A stretch of DNA of 5,737 nt from an uncultured Litorilinea sp. (lineage in GTDB: Bacteria > Chloroflexota > Anaerolineae > Caldilineales > Caldilineaceae): the NCBI GenBank assembly GCA_946885925.1, contig CAMPHP010000246.1, positions 1 to 5,737 on the forward strand. The letters are read 5' to 3'. The position numbers and the translations under genes were made by a program. Numbering within the stretch: position 1 is the stretch's first letter; each line of letters begins with the position of its first letter. This document shows, one piece after another, positions 1 to 5,737 of this stretch. Under the pieces are notes generated by a model. The model was not told where the DNA came from, did no database searches, and saw only the letters and a program-made list of their open reading frames with translations.

Positions 1-968
1 CTACTATCCTCCCCAATCATATTCCCACCAGCGACGCGCCCGCCTTTGTTGGCTGAAGTCGCCAAAGGAATCCAGACGTTGCGTTCCAGGGCCAGATGAT
101 AATGTTCTACACAGTCGCCCGCAGCAAAGATATTGGCGGTGCTGGTGCGCATGTGGCGATCCAACCAAATGGCACCGCTTGCGCCGGTACAGAGTCCTGC
201 ACTGGCGGCTAGTTCTGCGTTGGGCTGCACACCTACGGCGACAATGACCAAGCCCGTGCTAATTGTCCCTCCATTATCCGTCTTTACGAGCAACCTTCCC
301 TCGTGCGCGGTCACTTCTTGGACTTCGGTGCTTGTATATAGCTGAACACCCTGTTGGCGTAGATGGGCGTCAATGGCTCCAACCATATCTTCATCGAAAA
401 TAGGCATGATCTGCGGCAACCGCTCGATGAGATGTGTTTCTAGCTGGCGATTACGAAAGGCTTCCGCCATCTCTATGCCAACATAGCCGCCGCCGATGAC
501 GACTGCGCTGGTGACAGCGTGTTCTTGCATGTAGGCATAGATGCGTTGGGCATCGGTGAGGGAGCGTAATGCAAAGACGCCGGGGAGATCCAGGCCAGGG
601 ATTGGCGGGTAAATTGGGCGCGCGCCGGTGGCAATCAAGAGCTTGGAATAGGTTTGCGTAAATGGTTGACCGGTTTCATAGTTGATGCCGTGAACTACGG
701 ACTCTGCTGGGTCAATGGCTGTGACTTCGTGGCGAATACGTACATCTATACCCCGTCGCTTGCGGGCGATTCCAGGGGTGAGCACGATCAACTCGCGGTC
801 GGATTCAACGATGCCGCCGATCCAGTAAGGCATTCCACAAGCAGAATAGCTGATGTATGGCGAGCGTTCAAAGACGATGACATGGGCGTCTGGCTGCTCG
901 CGTTTGATTTTGCTGGCGGCACTCATTCCGGCGGCATCGCCGCCAATCACGACAAAAGGGAGATCCAT
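1..968 (-). CDS. FAD-dependent pyridine nucleotide-disulfide oxidoreductase, CoA-disulfide reductase / NADH oxidase type (3' end beyond window)
   Basis: Translating the minus strand from the ATG at 968 gives 322 uninterrupted codons to the window edge. A Rossmann FAD motif lies at residues 8-19 (IGGDAAGMSAAS), with acidic E34 positioned for the FAD ribose. SYSACGMPYWIGG at 40-52 is the single-cysteine signature of the CoA-disulfide reductase / NADH oxidase / NAD(P)H-polysulfide reductase group, with C44 the expected redox cysteine. LLIATGARP follows at 110-118. The NAD(P)H motif VVIGGGYVGIE is at 156-166; E182 at the end of the next strand hints at NADH over NADPH (inference). The second FAD motif IFAAGDCVE is at 280-288, with D285. 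Members usually exceed 430 residues, so the dimerisation domain, and any rhodanese or TusA-like extension, lies outside the window. The likely role is cytosolic reduction of CoA-disulfide, per/polysulfide or O2; the substrate cannot be chosen from sequence. AAGGA lies 6 bases before the ATG. It follows the amidohydrolase by 87 bp and may be co-transcribed with it. Confidence 0.9.
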   Translation of the reverse strand, partial: MDLPFVVIGGDAAGMSAASKIKREQPDAHVIVFERSPYISYSACGMPYWIGGIVESDRELIVLTPGIARKRRGIDVRIRHEVTAIDPAESVVHGINYETGQPFTQTYSKLLIATGARPIYPPIPGLDLPGVFALRSLTDAQRIYAYMQEHAVTSAVVIGGGYVGIEMAEAFRNRQLETHLIERLPQIMPIFDEDMVGAIDAHLRQQGVQLYTSTEVQEVTAHEGRLLVKTDNGGTISTGLVIVAVGVQPNAELAASAGLCTGASGAIWLDRHMRTSTANIFAAGDCVEHYHLALERNVWIPLATSANKGGRVAGGNMIGEDS

Positions 969-974
969 AGAGTT

Positions 975-979
975 TCCTT
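975..979 (-). promoter_or_regulatory. Ribosome binding site of the oxidoreductase gene
   Basis: The minus strand reads AAGGA, followed by a 6-base spacer and the ATG at 968. This is a strong Shine-Dalgarno match at good spacing. It fixes the oxidoreductase start, which also places the FAD-binding strand within the first 10 residues, as expected for this family. Confidence 0.7.
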
Positions 980-1055
980 TCGTTGGAAGGTGGTCTCTCA
1001 GCGAATGACTGATTAGAGGTTGGCCCAATTGCAGGTGATCCAGGCGAGAGACATG

Positions 1056-2732
1056 TTACTTGACGTACTCAGTCAGATGTTGGTAGACAAAGTCGCCATC
1101 AAAGCAGGTGGAGAGTACCTGGGTGTCGGCGATTTCATCAACACGGCTGGGCTCTTTGGCAAGCGCAAAGAGGTCACGGTCAAGGATAATCAGATCTGCG
1201 CGTTTGCCGGGGGAGAGGGAGCCAATAACAGTATCCCAACCAGCGGCTTGGGCCGCTCCCAGGGTATAGGCATGGATGATCTCGTCTAAGGTGAGTGCTT
1301 CTTGTGGCTGCCAAGAGGGTTGAAGATCGTTCGGGTGGCGGCGTACGAGCGCAGCATGGATTCCGAGGAAGGGATTCGGATTGGCAACGGGCGCATCACT
1401 GCCAAATGCCAGACGCGCGCCCGTATCAAGCAGAGATCGGAAAGCGTAGGTGGTGCTGGTACGGTCGCCCCAATAGCGTTCAACCAAGTCACGGTCATCA
1501 GTGAGGTGAATGGGCTGGACACTGGCGGAGATATTCAGTTGACCCAGGCGCGCAATGTCGCTTGCCGAGATGGTCTGGACATGCTCAATGCGATGAGGGA
1601 TGGGCAGTGGCTCCATCTTTGGCGCAAGCTCTTCGAATAAGTCCAGCACGACACGATTGGCACGATCACCGATGGCGTGTACGCTGATGGGAAAGCCGAG
1701 TTGTTGCGCCAAGAAGAATTCTGCCGCCATTTGTTCTGGTGGCGTGACATTGACGCCATAGTTGGGCTGTTCAACCGGCGATTGAGGAACAAATGGCTCC
1801 AGCATCCAAGCGGTGCGGCTGCCTAAACTGCCATCCGAGAAGATTTTGATGTGGCCCAAGCGCAGGTAATCATCCCCGAAGCCACTACGTAGGCCCAGGG
1901 CTGCTAATACAGGCAGTTGGTGGGCGGCAATGTTGCAATTGACCCGTATCTGCAATGCATGAGATTCACGCAAGCGGCTGTAGGCGTCGAGCATTCGCAG
2001 GCCCTCGCTGCCGTCTTTGATGCGCTGGTCGTGGATGGCGGTGATACCTAGCCGGTGGAGTTGGGGGAGCGCGTTGCGAATGGAGGCCAGTAATTCATCT
2101 GGGCTTGGCTCTGGGATTTGGGCGGACACCAAGCCGATGGCAAGTTCGCGCAGAACCCCTGTGGCTTCGCCTGTTTCATCCCGATCAATTAGGCCACCAG
2201 CGGGATCCGGTGTGGTGCTGGTAATTCCTGCATGGGTTAGGGCAGCGCGATTCGCGACTGCAATATGCATATCGCTGCGATAGGCGATGGCAGGTTGGCC
2301 GGGCTGGGTGATGGCGTCAAGGTCAGCAGCGGTGGGAAATTCGGTTTCGCCCCACCAGCTTTCATTCCATCCCTGGCAAACGACCCAACTTGTGGCGGGC
2401 CGTTGAGCGGCATAGACTGCAATTTGATCCAGCATCTCTGCTTTGCTGCGCGCTGAGGCAAGCTGGGGGCGGGCAAGATTGAGGGACCATTCATAGAGAT
2501 GGATATGGGCGTCGCAGAGACCGGGTAAGACAAGCCGACCAGCCAGGTCAATTTGGATCGTTTCTTCACCAGCAAGCGCACGGACGGCGGTGTTGGAGCC
2601 AATTGCGCTGATTGTCTTTTTGCGAATGGCAATGGCTTCTGCCCAGGGCATGGTTGGGTCAACGGTATAAATCCGCGCGTTGTAGAGAATTAAATTGGGA
2701 TGATGTTCGAGTTGAAGAAGGCTGGCAGGCAT
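1056..2732 (-). CDS. Metal-dependent amidohydrolase, YtcJ / amidohydrolase-3 family
   Basis: This is a complete 558-residue protein, close to the usual 530-560 of the family. An N-terminal beta-sandwich half (about 12-70) opens with [13 protein letters not shown]. The metal site is intact: H76 and H78 in DAHIHL, K296 in the [16 protein letters not shown] block (expected carboxylated lysine), H352 in [10 protein letters not shown]384 in HRIEHVQ, and D446 in [20 protein letters not shown] at 152-165 is also typical of this subfamily. The C-terminal [17 protein letters not shown] (504-520) closes the beta-sandwich domain. Characterised relatives include N-substituted formamide deformylase, and some are annotated as AepA-like. 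Hydrolysis of an amide or cyclic amide C-N bond is expected, but the substrate is unknown. No signal peptide is seen, so it should be cytosolic. The ATG at 2732 sits just before the conserved N-terminal strand, with only a weak purine tract (AAAGAG) ahead of it. It lies 124 bp after the ATPase and 87 bp before the oxidoreductase. Confidence 0.93.
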   Translation of the reverse strand: MPASLLQLEHHPNLILYNARIYTVDPTMPWAEAIAIRKKTISAIGSNTAVRALAGEETIQIDLAGRLVLPGLCDAHIHLYEWSLNLARPQLASARSKAEMLDQIAVYAAQRPATSWVVCQGWNESWWGETEFPTAADLDAITQPGQPAIAYRSDMHIAVANRAALTHAGITSTTPDPAGGLIDRDETGEATGVLRELAIGLVSAQIPEPSPDELLASIRNALPQLHRLGITAIHDQRIKDGSEGLRMLDAYSRLRESHALQIRVNCNIAAHQLPVLAALGLRSGFGDDYLRLGHIKIFSDGSLGSRTAWMLEPFVPQSPVEQPNYGVNVTPPEQMAAEFFLAQQLGFPISVHAIGDRANRVVLDLFEELAPKMEPLPIPHRIEHVQTISASDIARLGQLNISASVQPIHLTDDRDLVERYWGDRTSTTYAFRSLLDTGARLAFGSDAPVANPNPFLGIHAALVRRHPNDLQPSWQPQEALTLDEIIHAYTLGAAQAAGWDTVIGSLSPGKRADLIILDRDLFALAKEPSRVDEIADTQVLSTCFDGDFVYQHLTEYVK

Positions 2733-2779
2733 AGTTGCTCTTTTCGGCGTGAATGGATGGTTGAGAGCTACTATACCAG

Positions 2780-2809
2780 ATTATATGCAACACGGCTGCA
2801 CAATGCGAA
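2780..2809 (-). promoter_or_regulatory. Putative sigma-70-type promoter of the amidohydrolase gene
   Basis: On the minus strand a perfect TATAAT (2780-2785) is preceded, after an 18-base spacer, by TTCGCA (2804-2809), which matches 4 of 6 bases of the TTGACA consensus. Transcription would start near 2772 and leave a leader of about 40 bases before the ATG at 2732. A second AT-rich hexamer, TATAGT, lies 4 bases downstream of the first but has no good partner box. If real, this promoter lets the amidohydrolase, and perhaps the oxidoreductase, be expressed apart from the upstream ATPase gene. Confidence 0.45.
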
Positions 2810-2813
2810 CACG
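2785..2813 (-). repeat. Pair of near-identical 10/11-bp direct repeats over the amidohydrolase promoter
   Basis: The minus strand carries CGTGTTCGCAT (2803-2813) and then CGTGTTGCAT (2785-2794). They are identical except for one extra C, and their centres are about 19 bases apart, roughly two helical turns. The first copy covers the candidate -35 box and the second ends on the first base of the TATAAT box. The position would suit an operator for a repressor or activator. The repeat is directly visible; the regulatory role is inference, and two short copies could arise by chance. Confidence 0.35.
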
Positions 2814-2856
2814 TCTTCCTTTTAGGATCGGCGGGAACATTTGAACAGAGATCGCA

Positions 2857-5637
2857 TCACAGCTTCTCATGCGCATCCGTGACCTCGGCCAACACCGCGG
2901 TTACCTCGGCTACCTTCTGTGTCAGTTCAGATGCTTCATACTGGGCCGCGGCTTGCATCAAATGTTCGCGCGCCCCTTTGATGTCGCCCCGTTGCGCCAA
3001 CAGTTTGCCCCAGATAACGTGCGTATGGGCAACTTCGATACGTGCCTCGCCCGACTCGAAAGCACCTAAACTTGCGGTGAAATGCTCTTCCGCCTCATCC
3101 CAGCGCGCCAGATCCGTGGCGGCTATGGCCCTCGCCCATAACCTATGGATTCTCCCCTGCATCCACGGACTATCTTCGCTTTGAGCAAGAACATTCTGCA
3201 CTTGGACGATGGCCTCGGCATATTGTCCTGAAAGGAGCGCGACTTCTGCCTCAAGTGCCAGCACGTACATATCAGTCCATTCATGTCCAATTTTCTCTGC
3301 CAATTGCTGTCCCTGCTGCATGCTCTCTTGCGCCTGCTCATGCTGACCTTGGCTCACTTGCGCGGAGCCTTTGATGAGATAGCCATGAATGGCCTGGTGG
3401 AATTCACCACCCCGTTCTGCATTCTCGATACAGGCCTGCGCTGCCTCAAGCGCACGATTGGCATCTCCGATCATCAAATAGATCAATGCTAGATAGCCTT
3501 GGCCAGTAGCAATCGTTAGGTCATGATGTGCCTCTTGACCCAATGCGATGCACTTTTGCGCCATTGCGATCCCTTCTGCACAGCGACCGACACCAGCAAG
3601 TGCAAAGCTAAGACCGGTTACAGCTTGAACCCATTTGCTCCAACCGCTTTTCTTGCCGAGGTAAGTAACACTCGGGAGCAGAAGGGGTATGGCCTGGGCA
3701 AAGTAACCGCGCAGCGAATACATCCATCCCAGCAGACCGGCGACTTCCCCATACAATTCTTCCATGCCGATGGCTTTCGTCTCGTCAAGCAGGGGTTGCA
3801 GGTAAGCAAAAGCTGTGGCGCTATCGTTGAGGAATATGTGTAAATAGCCCAACCATCCGCGCAAATAGGCGAGGCGGATGCGATCCTCGGTATTATCGCC
3901 AGGTGGTAATTCCTTAAAAAGGGTTTCAGCCTCTCGTAAGCGGGCCAATAGGTCGGGAATCACATCCGAGTTTAGGGCAACTTCCACATACTTAATCACT
4001 GTGTCGATCCGCGTGCGGTACACAGTGGCTGTCTGTTCGAGCATTGGAAGCATTTCCAACGCGCGCCGGTAGTGTAGTCTGGCTTCTGGAAAAGCAAAGG
4101 CGCGTTTGCTCGTATCCCCAGCCTGGATCTCGTATTCGGCGGCTTTGGCCTCATCACCCGCCTCGGCATAATGCCGCGCCAACTGCACTGCGCTTTCGGC
4201 TGTGTGACCCTCAACCAGTGTCTCCAACGCCATAGCCACATCGTTATGCATCAGACGCCGCTCTCCCTTGCTCAACTCGTTATAGAGGAAATGTTGAAAG
4301 AGGACATGGGCAAAGCGATAGATCGACAGAAATTGTTGGCCTACCTGGGTTTCGCCTAGTTCATACACGAGGTGGTGGCGCTTGTCTAGCTCGCGACCTA
4401 GCTCTTTGAGCAATTCCCGCTCTCTGAGGCCGCGGACACGGGCGACTACCTGGGCACAAAAGTCATACCCCATCACGCTTCCGATCGCCAGGGTCTCGCG
4501 CAAGTCAGCTGTCAAACGCCCAATCCGTTCTTCAATGACCCCCTCCACGCGGGCAGGCAAGGCCTCCCAATTCAAGCTGGCACTCTCGATCCAGCGCCCG
4601 TACTTATCTTGAACGAGATCGCCGCGCTCCTGTAAGCTGCGCAGCAGTTCAACTGTAAAGAGCGGGTGACCTTCAGTCCTTGCAAACAACTGCTGGCGGA
4701 ACGATGTCTCGAGCTGATTGGGTTCCGAATCAAGCAGCTCGTCTAAAAAGGCGCGCCCTTCACTGGCCTGCGTTGCGCCCAGTTCAATCAAGATCTCGCC
4801 ATAATAGCGCTTCAATTCGTTGACCAACGGCTCGAGCGGATGCCGTTCACCGTTGCGTCCCAATGCTACATCGTCGGGACGATAGGTGCCGACGATAAGC
4901 ACATGGCTCTCTGGCAATTTGCGGGCAAGATGAAAAAGTAGATTCAGTGACGCGCTATCAGCCCAATGTAGGTCATCGAGAATCAGAATGAGCGTGTGCT
5001 CTTTTGCCAGGGCAGTCAGCACACTCGTGTACTGGGCAAAAATTTTCTCCTGATCGAGATCAGAGTTGATCTTGACGGGACTGCTGGCTTGTTTATCTGT
5101 CCGATCGACCTGCTGTGCAAGCTTGTCTGGCAACTTACTTTTGGTGGCGGCTGTGCTGGCAAGTTTAGCCAGTAAAGATGCTCCTGGCACGAAAAGGCCA
5201 ATTAGGTCAGGCGCAACTTCTATGAGTGTTTCGCCCGAGATACGGATGAATTCTTTAAGGCGTGCGGCATTCGTGGCGCTAATGGTGTTGGTCGTTTGTT
5301 TGGTATCCTCTGCACCCGTCAATACGGTTAGCAGCTCGCGGAAGGGAAGGTAGGCGTCTCCCATGCCTGTCTGGGCATTGCATTGGCCAACCGTGGCAAC
5401 CAAATGATCATTTACTTCTTGGGCACGGCGAACAAACTCGTGCACAAGGGCGGACTTTCCCATCCCAGCCTCGCCTGTCACAAAACAGACCTGGCCTTGG
5501 CCAGTGCTCGCTTTGTGAAGGAATTGTTGCAGTCGTTCTAGTTCTCGTTCACGCCCCACAAATTTGTTGATATACAACGGCGAAATGTTCATATTCAGGC
5601 TCATCTTGTTCGCATCCTGTTTCGTACTAGAACGCAC
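2857..5637 (-). CDS. Large AAA/STAND-type ATPase with C-terminal TPR repeats, probable signalling or regulatory protein
   Basis: The frame gives 926 residues from a GTG at 5637. FVGRERELERL (26-36) opens the ATPase domain. Walker A is GEAGMGKS at 55-62, Walker B is LILILDDLHWAD at 216-227, and a sensor-like strand LIVGTYRPDD is at 247-256. RTEGHPLFTVELL (320-332) and FAHVLFQHFLYNEL (442-455) are typical of the ATPase half of MalT/LuxR-type regulators and cyclase-linked ATPases. From about 480 to 915 the protein is helical with about eight to ten TPR-like units; clear ones lie near 629-659, 709-742, 788-822, 826-862 and 866-902. A polar Lys/Thr/Ser-rich stretch (about 157-195) separates Walker A from Walker B. 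It ends in TPR with no C-terminal LuxR helix-turn-helix, and no N-terminal cyclase or kinase is visible, so the output is unknown. Start is uncertain: the ATG at 5604 has AGGA 10 bases upstream and may be the true start. The frame also stays open to the window edge, so an upstream extension is possible. Confidence 0.88.
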   Translation of the reverse strand: MRSSTKQDANKMSLNMNISPLYINKFVGRERELERLQQFLHKASTGQGQVCFVTGEAGMGKSALVHEFVRRAQEVNDHLVATVGQCNAQTGMGDAYLPFRELLTVLTGAEDTKQTTNTISATNAARLKEFIRISGETLIEVAPDLIGLFVPGASLLAKLASTAATKSKLPDKLAQQVDRTDKQASSPVKINSDLDQEKIFAQYTSVLTALAKEHTLILILDDLHWADSASLNLLFHLARKLPESHVLIVGTYRPDDVALGRNGERHPLEPLVNELKRYYGEILIELGATQASEGRAFLDELLDSEPNQLETSFRQQLFARTEGHPLFTVELLRSLQERGDLVQDKYGRWIESASLNWEALPARVEGVIEERIGRLTADLRETLAIGSVMGYDFCAQVVARVRGLRERELLKELGRELDKRHHLVYELGETQVGQQFLSIYRFAHVLFQHFLYNELSKGERRLMHNDVAMALETLVEGHTAESAVQLARHYAEAGDEAKAAEYEIQAGDTSKRAFAFPEARLHYRRALEMLPMLEQTATVYRTRIDTVIKYVEVALNSDVIPDLLARLREAETLFKELPPGDNTEDRIRLAYLRGWLGYLHIFLNDSATAFAYLQPLLDETKAIGMEELYGEVAGLLGWMYSLRGYFAQAIPLLLPSVTYLGKKSGWSKWVQAVTGLSFALAGVGRCAEGIAMAQKCIALGQEAHHDLTIATGQGYLALIYLMIGDANRALEAAQACIENAERGGEFHQAIHGYLIKGSAQVSQGQHEQAQESMQQGQQLAEKIGHEWTDMYVLALEAEVALLSGQYAEAIVQVQNVLAQSEDSPWMQGRIHRLWARAIAATDLARWDEAEEHFTASLGAFESGEARIEVAHTHVIWGKLLAQRGDIKGAREHLMQAAAQYEASELTQKVAEVTAVLAEVTDAHEKL
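5615..5618 (-). promoter_or_regulatory. Candidate ribosome binding site for an internal start of the ATPase at 5604
   Basis: The minus strand reads AGGA at this position, 10 bases before the in-frame ATG at 5604 (residue 12 of the longer reading). The GTG at 5637 has only a weak AAAG tract in front of it. The short form would begin MSLNMNISPLYINKFVGRE and lose only 11 polar residues, so domain content does not decide between the two starts. Confidence 0.4.
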
Positions 5638-5737
5638 CGAATCTAACTTTACTTGGATTCCATTACCATAACACGCACAATAGATTCTTCTGTTATCGAT
5701 GGTGGCGGCGCGCAGGTAGAATAGTTGAGGGTTCGTG
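5638..5737 (-). other. Upstream region of the ATPase: open frame without a start codon
   Basis: The ATPase frame continues for 33 codons with no stop to the window edge, but has no ATG, GTG or TTG. A stretch this short is often open by chance. A tandem AGA-AGA pair (5686-5691) and the composition (IYCACYGNGIQ) do not resemble the ATPase gene, which favours non-coding leader. I see no convincing promoter here. The minus-strand words ATTGTG and CGTGTT (5670-5681) also occur upstream of the amidohydrolase. Confidence 0.3.

Noticed and set aside
654..1016. Plus-strand open frame of about 120 codons
   Set aside because: It lies opposite the oxidoreductase, whose FAD and cysteine motifs establish the minus-strand frame. 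The plus-strand translation shows no recognisable domain.
993..1052. Inverted repeat GTCTCTC (993-999) / GAGAGAC (1046-1052) spanning the gap between amidohydrolase and oxidoreductase
   Set aside because: The arms are 7 bp with a 46-base loop and no T-run. This is too weak for a terminator and likely to be chance.
1302..1640. Plus-strand open frame of about 112 codons
   Set aside because: It lies opposite conserved amidohydrolase sequence, including the H352, H384 and D446 blocks, and its own translation has no motif.
2817..2827. Small hairpin TCCT-TTT-AGGA after the ATPase stop, considered as a terminator
   Set aside because: The stem is only 4 bp and AT-containing, with no following T-tract. 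It would not form a stable intrinsic terminator.
2803..2857. Inverted 6-bp words ATGCGA / TCGCAT between the ATPase stop and the amidohydrolase promoter
   Set aside because: The arms are short and separated by more than 40 bases. One copy is already part of the direct repeat, so there is no independent support for a structure.
2857..5637. Reading the large gene as a complete MalT/LuxR-type transcription activator
   Set aside because: The last residues are TPR-like helices ending EVTDAHEKL, with no LuxR helix-turn-helix, so direct DNA binding is not supported.

Overview
The window holds three genes, all on the minus strand, so transcription runs from the right edge to the left. In that order they are: a large AAA/STAND-type ATPase with a long TPR tail (about 5637 to 2857), a complete metal-dependent amidohydrolase of the YtcJ / amidohydrolase-3 family (2732 to 1056), and the first 322 codons of an FAD- and NAD(P)H-dependent oxidoreductase of the CoA-disulfide reductase / NADH oxidase type (968 to 1, cut by the window edge).

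The organism is bacterial. A moderate GC content (judged by eye as slightly above half), glutamine-rich proteins and a large ATPase-TPR protein beside catabolic enzymes remind me of Chloroflexota. This is an impression only: there is no rRNA or marker gene, and cyanobacteria, myxobacteria and other groups carry similar ATPases.

Layout: bases 1-968 are oxidoreductase. Bases 969-1055 are a short gap with a good ribosome binding site and no convincing promoter or terminator. Bases 1056-2732 are amidohydrolase. Bases 2733-2856 are a 124-bp gap with the best promoter candidate in the window (TATAAT box with an 18-bp spacer), overlapped by two near-identical copies of a 10/11-bp word. Bases 2857-5637 are the ATPase. 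Bases 5638-5737 are upstream of it; the ATPase frame stays open there but contains no usual start codon.

How the genes work together is not proven. The ATPase has the form of a signal-sensing or scaffolding protein, but no DNA-binding or catalytic output domain is visible. The other two are soluble metabolic enzymes with no obvious common substrate. Their shared strand and short gaps suggest that the two enzymes may form one transcription unit, while the amidohydrolase promoter could let them be expressed separately from the ATPase. I found no CRISPR array, mobile element, tRNA or rRNA, and nothing that clearly amounts to a new system. The points most worth checking are the 5' boundary and missing output domain of the ATPase, and the repeat-bearing promoter.
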